NCBI GenBank assembly: GCA_947172415.1
Contig: OX359201.1
Coordinates: forward strand, 5,692,501-5,756,500
Length of the DNA stretch: 64,000 bases
Source: Chondrosia reniformis
Taxonomy: Eukaryota; Porifera; Demospongiae; Chondrillida; Chondrillidae
Direction: 5' to 3'
Part shown: one piece after another, positions 1 through 12,400 of the stretch
Position numbering within the stretch: the first letter of the stretch is position 1
How the letters are laid out: each line of letters begins with the position of its first letter
The notes under the pieces: generated by a model
Databases searched by the model: none
Told to the model about the DNA's origin: nothing
Seen by the model: the letters and a program-made list of their open reading frames with translations, nothing else
Position numbers and translations under genes: made by a program

Positions 1-3000
1 ACTCCATCAAACAGCAAGATGTGAAGCCAATACTTGATGTCAGCATTCACAGACATGTATGAATCATTTCCAGAGAGTTTTAGAAATTTCAATTTTTGTT
101 CATATTTGCCCTATCTCTCACCATACATTAACTTTGTGTGGGAGATTTTAATGTACATTAAGGGTCGTAACTCCATCAAGCAGCAAGATGTGAAGCCAAT
201 ACTTGATGTCAGCATTCACAGACATGTATGAAACATTTCCAATGAGTTTTAAAAGTTTTAATTTTTGTTCATATTTGCTCTATATATCTCTCACCATACA
301 TTAACTTTGTGTGAGAGATTTTAATTTACATTAAGGGTCGTAACTCCAACAAACAGCAAGATGTGAAGCTAAAACTTGATGTCAGCATTCATAGACATGT
401 ATAAAACATTTCCAAAGAGTTTTAGAAGTTTTAATTTTTGTTCATAATTGCCCTATCTCTCACCATACATTAATTTTGTATGGCAGATTTTAATGTACAT
501 TAAGGGTCGTAACTCCATCAAGCAGCAAGATGTGAAGCCAATACTTGATGTCAGCATTCACAGACATGTATGAAACATTTGCAAAGAGTTTTAGAAGTTT
601 CAATTTTTGTTCATATTTGCCCTATCTCTCACCATACATTAACTTTGTAGAGCAGATTTTAATGTACATTAAGGGTCGTAACTTCATCAAACAGCAAGAT
701 GTGAAGCCAATACTTGATGTCAGCATTCACAGACATGTATGAATCATTTCCAAAGAGTTTAAGAAATTTCAATTTTTGTTCATATTTGCCCTATCTCTCA
801 CCATACATTAACTTTGTGTTGGAGATTTTAATGTACATCAAGGGTTGTAACTTCATCAAACAGCAAGATGTGAAGCAATACTTGATGTCAGCATTCACAG
901 ACATGTATGAAACATTTGCAAAGAGTTTTAGAAGTTTCAATTTTTGTTCATATTTGCCCTATCTCTCACCATACATTAAGTTTGTGTTGGAGATTTTAAT
1001 GTACATTAAGGGTCGTAACTCCATCAAACAGTAATATGTGAAACTAATACTTGATGTCAGCATTCACAGACATGTATGAATCATTTCCAAAGAGTTTTAG
1101 AAATTTCAATTTTTGTTCATATTTGCCCTATCTCTCACCATACATTAACTTTGTGTGGGAGATTTTAATGTACATTAAGGGTCGTAACTCCATCAAGCAG
1201 CAAGATGTGAAGCCAATACTTGATGTCAGCATTCACAGACATGTATGAAACATTTGCAAAGAGTTTTAGAAGTTTCAATTTTTGTTCATATTTGCCCTAT
1301 CTCTCACCATACATTAACTTTGTGTTGGAGATTTTAATGTACATTAAGGGTAGTAACTCCATCAAACAGCAAGATGTGAATCCAATACTTGATGTCAGCA
1401 TTCACAGACATGTATGAAACATTTCCAAAGAGTTTAAGAAGTTTCAATTTTTGTTCATATTTGCCCATCTCTCACCATACATTAACTTTGTGTTGGAGAT
1501 TTTAATGTACATTAAGAGTCGTCACTCCATCAAACAGTAATATGTGAAACTAATACTTGATGTCAGCATTCACAGACATGTATGAATCATTTCCAAAGAG
1601 TTTTAGAAATTTCAATTTTTGTTCATATTTGCCCTATCTCTCACCATACATTAACTTTGTGTGGGAGATTTTAATGTACATTAAGGGTCGTAACTCCATC
1701 AATCAGCAAGATGTGAAGCCAATACTTGATGTCAGCATTCACAGCCATGTATGAAACATTTGCAAAGAGTTTTAGAAATTTCAATTTTTGTTCATATTTG
1801 CCCTATCTCTCACCATACATTAACTTTGTGTGGGAGATTTTAATGTACATTAAGGGTCGTAACTCCATCAAACAGCAAGATGTGAAGCCAATACTTGATG
1901 TCAGCATTCACAGACATGTATGAATCATTTCCAGAGAGTTTTAGAAATTTCAATTTTTGTTCATATTTGCCCTATCTCTCACCATACATTAACTTTGTGT
2001 GGGAGATTTTAATGTACATTAAGGGTCGTAACTCCATCAAGCAGCAAGATGTGAAGCCAATACTTGATGTCAGCATTCACAGACATGTATGAAACATTTC
2101 CAATGAGTTTTAAAAGTTTTAATTTTTGTTCATATTTGCTCTATATATCTCTCACCATACATTAACTTTGTGTGGGAGATTTTAATTTACATTAAGGGTC
2201 GTAACTCCAACAAACAGCAAGATGTGAAGCTAAAACTTGATGTCAGCATTCATAGACATGTATAAAACATTTCCAAAGAGTTTTAGAAGTTTTAATTTTT
2301 GTTCATAATTGCCCTATCTCTCACCATACATTAATTTTGTATGGCAGATTTTAATGTACATTAAGGGTCGTAACTCCATCAAGCAGCAAGATGTGAAGCC
2401 AATACTTGATGTCAGCATTCACAGACATGTATGAAACATTTGCAAAGAGTTTTAGAAGTTTCAATTTTTGTTCATATTTGCCCTATCTCTCACCATACAT
2501 TAACTTTGTGTGGGAGATTTTAATGTACATTAAGGGTCGTAACTCCATCAAACAGCAAGATGTGAAGCCAATACTTGATGTCAGCATTCACAGACATGTA
2601 TGAATCATTTCCAAAGAGTTTTAGAAATTTCAATTTTTGTTCATATTTGCCCTATCTCTCACCATACATTTACTTTGTGTGGGAGATTTTAATGTACATT
2701 AAGTGTCGTCACTCCATCAAACAGTAATATGTGAAGCCAATACTTGATGTCAGCATTCACAGCCATGTATGAAACATTTGCAAAGAGTTTTAGAAATTTC
2801 AATTTTTGTTCATATTTGCCCTATCTCTCACCATACATTAACTTTGTGTTGGAGATTTTAATGTACATTAAGGGTCGTAACTCCATCAAACAGCAAGATG
2901 TGAAGCCAATACTTGATGTCAGCATTCACAGACATGTATGAATCATTTCCAGAGAGTTTTAGAAATTTCAATTTTTGTTCATATTTGCCCTATCTCTCAC

Positions 3001-6000
3001 CATACATTAACTTTGTGTGGGAGATTTTAATGTACATTAAGGGTCGTAACTCCATCAAGCAGCAAGATGTGAAGCCAATACTTGATGTCAGCATTCACAG
3101 ACATGTATGAAACATTTGCAAAGAGTTTTAGAAGTTTCAATTTTTGTTCATATTTGCCCTATCTCTCACCATACATTAACTTTGTGTTGGAGATTTTAAT
3201 GTACATTAAGGGTAGTAACTCCATCAAACAGCAAGATGTGAATCCAATACTTGATGTCAGCATTCACAGACATGTATGAAACATTTCCAAAGAGTTTAAG
3301 AAGTTTCAATTTTTGTTCATATTTGCCCATCTCTCACCATACATTAACTTTGTGTTGGAGATTTTAATGTACATTAAGAGTCGTCACTCCATCAAACAGT
3401 AATATGTGAAACTAATACTTGATGTCAGCATTCACAGACATGTATGAATCATTTCCAAAGAGTTTTAGAAATTTCAATTTTTGTTCATATTTGCCCTATC
3501 TCTCACCATACATTAACTTTGTGTGGGAGATTTTAATGTACATTAAGGGTCGTAACTCCATCAATCAGCAAGATGTGAAGCCAATACTTGATGTCAGCAT
3601 TCACAGCCATGTATGAAACATTTGCAAAGAGTTTTAGAAATTTCAATTTTTGTTCATATTTGCCCTATCTCTCACCATACATTAACTTTGTGTGGGAGAT
3701 TTTAATGTACATTAAGGGTCGTAACTCCATCAAACAGCAAGATGTGAAGCCAATACTTGATGTCAGCATTCACAGACATGTATGAATCATTTCCAGAGAG
3801 TTTTAGAAATTTCAATTTTTGTTCATATTTGCCCTATCTCTCACCATACATTAACTTTGTGTGGGAGATTTTAATGTACATTAAGGGTCGTAACTCCATC
3901 AAGCAGCAAGATGTGAAGCCAATACTTGATGTCAGCATTCACAGACATGTATGAAACATTTCCAATGAGTTTTAAAAGTTTTAATTTTTGTTCATATTTG
4001 CTCTATATATCTCTCACCATACATTAACTTTGTGTGAGAGATTTTAATTTACATTAAGGGTCGTAACTCCAACAAACAGCAAGATGTGAAGCTAAAACTT
4101 GATGTCAGCATTCATAGACATGTATAAAACATTTCCAAAGAGTTTTAGAAGTTTTAATTTTTGTTCATAATTGCCCTATCTCTCACCATACATTAATTTT
4201 GTATGGCAGATTTTAATGTACATTAAGGGTCGTAACTCCATCAAGCAGCAAGATGTGAAGCCAATACTTGATGTCAGCATTCACAGACATGTATGAAACA
4301 TTTGCAAAGAGTTTTAGAAGTTTCAATTTTTGTTCATATTTGCCCTATCTCTCACCATACATTAACTTTGTAGAGCAGATTTTAATGTACATTAAGGGTC
4401 GTAACTTCATCAAACAGCAAGATGTGAAGCCAATACTTGATGTCAGCATTCACAGACATGTATGAATCATTTCCAAAGAGTTTAAGAAATTTCAATTTTT
4501 GTTCATATTTGCCCTATCTCTCACCATACATTAACTTTGTGTTGGAGATTTTAATGTACATCAAGGGTTGTAACTTCATCAAACAGCAAGATGTGAAGCA
4601 ATACTTGATGTCAGCATTCACAGACATGTATGAAACATTTGCAAAGAGTTTTAGAAGTTTCAATTTTTGTTCATATTTGCCCTATCTCTCACCATACATT
4701 AAGTTTGTGTTGGAGATTTTAATGTACATTAAGGGTCGTCACTCCATCAAACAGTAATATGTGAAGCCAATACTTGATGTCAGCATTCACAGACATGTAT
4801 GAATCATTTCCAAAGAGTTTTAGAAATTTCAATTTTTGTTCATATTTGCCCTATCTCTCACCATACATTAACTTTGTGTTGGAGATTTTAATGTACATTA
4901 AGGGTCGTAACTCCATCAAACAGCAAGATGTGAAGCCAATACTTGATGTCAGCATTCACAGACATGTATGAATCATTTCCAGAGAGTTTTAGAAATTTCA
5001 ATTTTTGTTCATATTTGCCCTATCTCTCACCATACATTAACTTTGTGTGGGAGATTTTAATGTACATTAAGGGTCGTAACTCCATCAAGCAGCAAGATGT
5101 GAAGCCAATACTTGATGTCAGCATTCACAGACATGTATGAAACATTTCCAATGAGTTTTAAAAGTTTTAATTTTTGTTCATATTTGCTCTATATATCTCT
5201 CACCATACATTAACTTTGTGTGAGAGATTTTAATTTACATTAAGGGTCGTAACTCCAACAAACAGCAAGATGTGAAGCTAAAACTTGATGTCAGCATTCA
5301 TAGACATGTATAAAACATTTCCAAAGAGTTTTAGAAGTTTTAATTTTTGTTCATAATTGCCCTATCTCTCACCATACATTAATTTTGTATGGCAGATTTT
5401 AATGTACATTAAGGGTCGTAACTCCATCAAGCAGCAAGATGTGAAGCCAATACTTGATGTCAGCATTCACAGACATGTATGAAACATTTGCAAAGAGTTT
5501 TAGAAGTTTCAATTTTTGTTCATATTTGCCCTATCTCTCACCATACATTAACTTTGTAGAGCAGATTTTAATGTACATTAAGGGTCGTAACTTCATCAAA
5601 CAGCAAGATGTGAAGCCAATACTTGATGTCAGCATTCACAGACATGTATGAATCATTTCCAAAGAGTTTAAGAAATTTCAATTTTTGTTCATATTTGCCC
5701 TATCTCTCACCATACATTAACTTTGTGTTGGAGATTTTAATGTACATCAAGGGTTGTAACTTCATCAAACAGCAAGATGTGAAGCAATACTTGATGTCAG
5801 CATTCACAGACATGTATGAAACATTTGCAAAGAGTTTTAGAAGTTTCAATTTTTGTTCATATTTGCCCTATCTCTCACCATACATTAAGTTTGTGTTGGA
5901 GATTTTAATGTACATTAAGGGTCGTCACTCCATCAAACAGTAATATGTGAAGCCAATACTTGATGTCAGCATTCACAGACATGTATGAATCATTTCCAAA

Positions 6001-6026
6001 GAGTTTTAGAAATTTCAATTTTTGTT
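1..6026 (+). repeat. 169-bp satellite array, forward orientation
   Basis: Head-to-tail monomers of about 169 bp (some 169-173 bp) run from the left edge of the window. Landmarks in each monomer are 'ctctcaccatacattaac', 'acattaagggtcgtaac' and 'gatgtcagcattcacagaca'. A higher-order repeat is visible: diagnostic variants recur 1862 bp apart (for example 34/1895, 1220/3082, 1557/3419, 2406/4268), equal to 11 monomers. A 1186-bp, seven-monomer period is also present (3757/4943, 4268/5454, 4437/5623). Open frames of 65 or 106 codons recur once per monomer because the period is not a multiple of three and the sequence is stop-poor. They are not genes. The array probably continues beyond the left edge. 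Confidence 0.97.
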
Positions 6027-6740
6027 GATATCTGTGAATGCTGGCATCAAGTATTGGCTTCACATCTTGCTCTTTGATGGAGTTATGACCCTTAATGTAC
6101 ATTAAAATCTGCTCTACAAAGTTAATGTATGGTGAGAGATATATAGGGCAAATATGAACAAAAATTGAAACTTCTAAAACTCATTGGAAATGTTTCATAA
6201 ATGTCTGTGAATGCTGAAATCAAGTATTCGCTTCACATCTTGCTGTTTGTTGGAGTTACGACCCTTAATGTACTTTAAAATCTACCATACAAAATTAATG
6301 TATGGTGAGAGATAGGGCAAATATGAACAAAATTTAAAACTTTTAAAACTCATTGGAAATGTTTCATACATGTCTGTGAATGCTAACATCAAGTATTAGC
6401 TTCACATCTTGCTGTTTGATGAAGTTACGACCCTTAATGTACATTAAAATCTGCTCTACAAAGTTAATGTATGGTGAGAGATATATAGGGCAAATATGAA
6501 CAAAAATTGAAATTTCTAAAACTCTTTGCAAATGTTTCATACATGTCTGTGAATGCTGACATCAAGTATTGGCTTCACATCTTGCTGTTTGACGGAGTTA
6601 CGACCCTTAATGTAAATTAAAATCTCCCACACAAAGTTAATGTATGGTGAGAGATAGGGCAAATATGAACAAAAATTGAAACTTCTAAAACTCTCTGGAA
6701 ATGATTCATACATGTCTGTGAATGCTGACATCAATTATTA
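6027..6740 (-). repeat. Satellite monomers in inverted orientation
   Basis: At about 6027 the forward array breaks in mid-monomer ('tttttgttgatatctgtg') and the same monomer continues on the opposite strand for roughly four copies. These copies show 'tgtctgtgaatgctgacatc', 'gttacgacccttaatgtac' and 'gtatggtgagagat'. They are more diverged from one another than the forward copies are and carry an extra 'atat' in places. The head-to-head junction resembles the ends of an element with repetitive inverted termini, or an inversion breakpoint. The last recognisable monomer fades out near 6740. Confidence 0.93.
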
Positions 6741-7379
6741 ACTTCATATGTTGGTGTTTGAAAGAGTTACAGCAATAAATGTGTATTAAATTTATATATA
6801 CGATAATTGTACAATACTATAAATGGCCGACCGTGAGTAGGTACCAAATGCGATACTATAATATATGTATATCCGAATAACTAGAGCGCTTCCAAAGATT
6901 TCTTATACACATGGATATGCACTGTGTAGTACTTGATTGTTGTTGAAGCAATATTTATCCACATATATTACATGGATGTCGTTAAAGTGAAATTTTGCCG
7001 ATCGACGGCCAACGAAACTCCAAAGAAAAAAAGTTGGACCATACCGAACGCTACCATCCACGACGCTCAGAGGCCGGGATCGGTGGTAACGCTCTGCCGA
7101 GTTGAGCTTTGGGTGTCACTTGCGTGAGAAGAACCAGTTCTTCTCGATATGGCCGACTCATATGAATCCTAAGATATCAGATGCCAATCCCACATTACGT
7201 GGAACCCCCCCGAAATCCGGATTATTGGTGAGCACGTCTCTATGGCACCAACCGATTAGGAGACAGCTTCAGAGTCTAAGCGCTACCAACCTCTATGGGA
7301 ACCGCAACCACCATAGAGATGTGTCCAGGTAGGCCTACTTTATAAGGTTTTGCGCTTCTATTTAAACAACAAAATTTCA

Positions 7380-7745
7380 AAAGGAAACGATTGTGGTTGG
7401 CGCTATTCCATACTTAAGAATAGGGTATTTGCGAGAAAAATGTAGTCAAATTATATCAAGTTAATTCGGGATCAGTGCATCGTTCCAAGCCATTTTAAAG
7501 GTATATCCAGTATTTGTGGTTCATCTAGAAACTGGTAAAAATGGATAGAATCCTGTAACTGTCTTGATTGGCGGAGGAGAACTACTTTTCTGGTCCCACG
7601 TAGAAACGATTTTAGCGCGATATGAAGGTAAACTAGTATAACCAGCCACACTCAATCTCAATTGCTGTAATAGTATAATGGCTACCTGCCTCTATATAAA
7701 GACCTTCTGACAGCTGCGTTCTGGACTGTCCCTGCGTGTTTCTAG
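7380..7745 (+). repeat. Dispersed repeat, internal part, copy 1
   Basis: This matches 53155-53640 in the same orientation, allowing for gaps. Shared landmarks are 'ccatacttaa', 'atggata(g/a)aatcctgta', 'ctgatccca'-like and 'gtagaaacgattttagc'-like segments, 'ccagccacactcaat', 'aatggctacctgcc' and 'gttctggactgtccc'. In the 53-kb copy the segment is flanked by pieces that look like the 169-bp satellite monomer. The two regions therefore appear to belong to one element family. No coding capacity is seen. Confidence 0.7.
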
Positions 7746-8003
7746 TTGCCCAATTCATGTCAAATCATTTTAAGTTGGTATACCGATAATTTCCATAATA
7801 GTATTGCACGATATAAATGCTAAAGTTTGTGTATCGTGACAAATGGGATTTCACATCAATATAATTTGTAGAAGAAGAAGGGAAGTGTGCTCCTCTACCA
7901 GTCCACAGCTAAGAGTGGCAAGCACGCTGATCCGGCGTGGCAGGTTGCTTGGCAAGACAACGACGTTGATAACAAGCTCAACTTCTATTCAGTGTCCTCT
8001 TAC

Positions 8004-8146
8004 GGCAGAGTACTTAGTATGGATAATAGTTAAGGTATGTGATGGCAGAGCCAGAGTACTTAGTATGGATAATAGTTAAGGTATGTGATGACAGAGTTGT
8101 ATATACGTAGTATGGATAATAGTTAAGTAAGGTATGTGATGGTAGC
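8004..8146. repeat. Imperfect ~46-bp tandem repeat, 3 copies
   Basis: The phrase 'tagtatggataatagttaag' followed by 'gtatgtgatg' and 'cagag' occurs three times at about 46-bp spacing. The third copy is altered ('gtatatacgtag'). It makes up the end of a 78-codon open frame, which is probably fortuitous. Confidence 0.85.
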
Positions 8147-8270
8147 GTTGGGAAGGTTTGTGGATGCCTATTGATCCATCTTCTACTTATGATGAGTTAA
8201 AGATGCATTATAAGAAGGAATGGTTCTAGTAGGTTGATCCTGATGGCCTAATTTAGAGGATTGAAAGCTG

Positions 8271-8326
8271 TGGAGTGATTGTTAGGCTTGGAGTGATGGT
8301 TGGGCTTGGAGTGATGGTTAGGCTTG
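8271..8326. repeat. 18-bp tandem repeat, 3 copies
   Basis: Three consecutive copies of 'tggagtgatggttaggct' with single-base variants, followed by a partial copy. Confidence 0.85.
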
Positions 8327-9301
8327 GCCTTGCATACATGTAATTAATATACATTGTGCTTGGTGGCACATTTCTCCACCTGATTTACAGAACAAGCTAA
8401 GATTTGAAGATGCAATCGTAAAGGTGTAGCTTATACGTACAAGTAATTCTTAAAACAATGAATGTCCTTTTGCTAAGGAATATACATATACGTATACGTA
8501 TGATGGATTTCTCATACATCTACATAATTATAAAAGTGTCTGCATAACTGATGTAACCACATTTCAGGTGTTGCCAGGTAGAACTCCACTAAATACGTAC
8601 CTTTTATGAACTGCCTCATAATTAGGTGCCTGGCTAACTAATTAAACAGAGATGTGCTATTTACATGCAAACATACGTATGTATTGTGTACATACGTATG
8701 TACATAAGTATGTATGTACATGCAGTATGCAGCTACCTATATACAGTGTGGAACCCTGTACTTATTCCACCATAACACTCAGTATGAATTAGTTAAGGTT
8801 GGTATATCCTATCCATTATTTATTCATTTAACTACCCATTTATCTTATTCTGACGTCATCATGATCACCTATAAATAGACCAATCTGATACCTTATACTT
8901 GTTCTATTGTAACTGATGATCAACTCTACACAGTAAAGTGATGCAGAACAAATTCAAAGTACTGCAGCAATTATAATTATCCAACACGCAACCACTCAAA
9001 AAGGAGAAGAAACTGTGAACAAGCAAGAAAAACTATACTATGTACATTGTTTTAATATTCTATCCTTTTGTATAATTGTCAAATAAAATCTTAATTGGTA
9101 ATCATAATGATGATGAATTTATTGATATAAAAATAATAAAGAAGCTATATTAATTGATTATCATAAACCATTCTATCACAAAATTATTATCTTCATTTTA
9201 CTCTATAGTAAATTATTGTGCAGCAAGTATAGTGATATAGAATTATTATATAAGCTATATAATAATATTTTTTATAGACTAAAAATGTTTTATGTGGTGC
9301 A

Positions 9302-9307
9302 TTTATT
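9302..9307 (-). terminator. Candidate poly(A) signal for crumbs
   Basis: The plus-strand 'tttatt' reads AATAAA on the minus strand, about 166 nt beyond the crumbs stop codon at 9473. It is the nearest canonical hexamer downstream. Position is the only support, because no transcript data are available. Confidence 0.4.
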
Positions 9308-9472
9308 CATTGTCCAAATAACCAGGATTTGCTATCATATGAATATAATTATACATGAACAATATACATAAATACATTGTACTACAGTAATGCATGGAGT
9401 GGACATAGAGTTAAAAATACCAGTAGAGTGCAAATTAATAAATGGATGGATTTGACAAAAGTGAAGAAAAAA

Positions 9473-12400
9473 CTAGATGAGCCGTTCCTTAGCAACTTCA
9501 TTTATAAAGTGTAATTTAGATGCAATATCTAATTCTTCCCTGCTGGGACTGTAAGCTCCAAATCTTTCTTTCTGCTTGCGCAAGCGATAAGTTATTAGTT
9601 TAATTAAGAGAAGTACAAAGAGTATAATTAAAACAAGAGCTATAATACCTGCAATGGTGATACCAGCTATACTACCAGATGCATTTGGAGTGGGGCTGTA
9701 GATGTGGCAAAAAAGACCACTATATTCCTGAGGACATTGGCACTTAAATGTGCCCAATAAATTAATGCAACTTCCACCATTTTTGCAAAGGGTTGATGAT
9801 TCATTGCACTCATTAATGTCAGTTTCGCAGAATCTTCCAGTAAAGTTTCCATTACAGGAGCAACTGTAGTTCCCTACTGTGTTTACACAGGTACTGTTAT
9901 TATCACAAAGGTGCAGTCTACTACTACACTCATTGATATCCTCCCCACAGAATTGACCGGTGTATCCTGGAGAACACTCACACGTGTAAGAGCCAACCGT
10001 GTTTACGCAATTTCCAGTATCTAATCTGCACTCATGCAAATTTAAAGTACATTCATCCATGTCACTATCACATGTTTTGCCCTGAAATCCCGTATCATTA
10101 CAGTTACAAGAAAAATCATTGACCCCGTCAGTACAAATCCCACCATTTTCACAAGGATCCAACAGGCATTCATTAATGTCTATTGAACAATTTGACCCTG
10201 TATATCCAGGAGAGCAGTTACACATATAAGCATTAATTTTGTCTTCGCAGGCACCTTCATTCAAGCATGGATTTGGAATGCAATCATTTATATCATCTTC
10301 ACATGTCTGACCAGTGTAACCAGGAGAACACGCGCACGTAAAAGCATTTATACCATCGGAACAGCTGCCATTGTTTTTACAGGGGGCGGGGTCACATTCG
10401 TCAATGTTAAGGGTACAATTTCTACCATCCCATCCAGGAACACAGTCACAGGTGTAATTGGCAACCAAATTGTTACAACTACCTCCATTTTGACAAGGAT
10501 TTATGATGCAATCATCAATATCGATGTCACAATTCCTTCCTTCATAGCCACTGCCATTAATACACAAGCAGGTATAATTGTTAACCAAATTAATACATGC
10601 TGCTCCATTTTGACAAGGTTCTAAAACCTCACATTCGTTGATATCCTGTTCACATAGACCACCTGAATACCCACTGTAGCAGCTGCAAATAAAGCCACCC
10701 ACCATATCAATACAATCTCCATTCACACAAGGGGCCATAGAGCATTCATCAATTTCTTCATCGCAAAAGGCTCCAGTGAAACCGATAACACAGTGACAAG
10801 TGAAATTGTTGAAACCATCTTCACAGATACCAAATTCTCCACAGGGATTGTTTACACAATCATTAATGTTTATTTGACATGATTCACCAGTAAATCCTGT
10901 CACACAAGAACATGAATAGTTATTGACCAAGTCAAAACAGCTGCCACCGTTTAAGCATGGATTTATGGCACATTCATCTATGTTGTTCTCACAATTAGTT
11001 CCATTGTACCCTATAACACATTGACAGGCATACGAACCAATCTGGTCAATGCAGGTGCCCCCATTCATACAAGGCTGAGGTGAACACTCATCAATATCCT
11101 CTTCACATAATTCTCCGGTGTAGCCATGGAGACAGGAGCAAGTAAAGTTGTTAATACCATCAATACAGGCTCCACCATTGAGACACGGATTAGGCTGGCA
11201 CTCATCTACATTTATCTCGCATACAAGACCACTATAACCAGCTTGACATTGGCACTTGAACCTACTCCCTTCATCTACACATGTTGCATTGTTAAGACAT
11301 GGGGACGGAGCACACAGATCTAAGTCCACTTCACATTGTAATCCAGTGTAACCAGGGTAACAGGTACATTCATATGAGGCCAATAAATCTGCATCAATTT
11401 CAGAAGTGACATTTGTTGAATTGCCAGTATTTTCACAAGTGCCATTTAGACAGGGATCCATTGAACAGGGATCAAATAAAATTTCACAATATCTTCCCGT
11501 AAAAGCAGGTTCACAGATGCACAAGAAGTCACCTTGTACATCTACACAAGTAGCCTGGTTAATGCATGGCATGTCTCCACAGTCTGGACCCAATCTCTCT
11601 GTACAATTCTGTCCTGTAAATCCATCAAAACAGTCACAACTGAATCTTCCTATTTCATCAACACACACACCATTCTGACAGGGATCTGGAACACATTCGT
11701 TAATCTCATCCTCACAATTCCTCCCAGTATATCCAACATCGCATTCACAAGTATAGTTATTAACTAGATCAATACATTTCCCCTTGTTACAAATGCTCGG
11801 CAAACACTCATTGATATCTTCCTCACAGTTAAAACCACTAAATCCATCTTCGCATACACAGTTATAAGATCCAATATCATCAATACAAACACCATTGATA
11901 CAAGGCCCGTCAATACATTCATCAATCTTGCTGCTACAGTTAAGGCCTTCAAATCCTATATCACACATACAGGTGTAGCTATTAATACCATCTGTACAAT
12001 TTCCATACACACATGGATTTGATGCACAATTGTCAATGATGGATTTGCAAGATTCTCCAGTGAAATCCTCAGCACAAACACAAGTATAGCTATTCAGACC
12101 ATCTATACAAGTACCATTTCCACAATCAACCTCTATACAATCATCAATATTAACAGTACAATTTTTACCCGTATATCCCTGAAGACATTGACACTCAAAG
12201 TCATCAATAAGGTCTATGCAAGATGACCCATTTGCACAAGGTGAAGAAAGGCATTCATCAATGTTTATCTCACAATAGTCTCCCTCAAAACCAGAAAGGC
12301 AAACACAGGCTGTCAGTGCACTAAGAGTTGCATTCCCTATATCCTCTACTGATATGCAAGTGGCTCCATTCAGACAAGTACAATTATTGCAAGTTTCAAA

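Larger units (their letters stand above)
6741..9300. other. Gene-free stretch between satellite and crumbs
   Basis: I recognise no protein or RNA gene here. The interval 7380-7745 is a diverged copy of sequence also found at about 53155-53640 (see that entry). The section 6990-7330 is somewhat richer in GC and contains a short hairpin with ctctatgg/ccatagag arms near 7290-7320. Two small tandem repeats follow, at 8004-8146 and 8271-8326. The rest is AT-rich with tacgta-type simple repeats near 8480-8500 and 8670-8720. Short open frames at 6933-7332 and 7843-8079 resemble no family I know. Confidence 0.6.

Noticed and set aside
34-5943. Many 65- and 106-codon frames starting MMSAFTDMYE
   Set aside because: They are a once-per-monomer by-product of the 169-bp satellite. 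They carry no codon-type substitution pattern, and monomers with frame-breaking changes are equally common.
1-6740. CRISPR-like regular array
   Set aside because: The repeats are 169 bp and directly adjacent with no unique spacers, in an animal genome. It is a satellite.
6933-7332. Two overlapping frames of 64 and 76 codons in a GC-richer patch
   Set aside because: They overlap in different frames with no recognisable domain and may be part of a non-coding element. Left as unexplained sequence.
7843-8079. 78-codon open frame
   Set aside because: It is partly made of the 46-bp tandem repeat and resembles no known family. No splice or promoter support.
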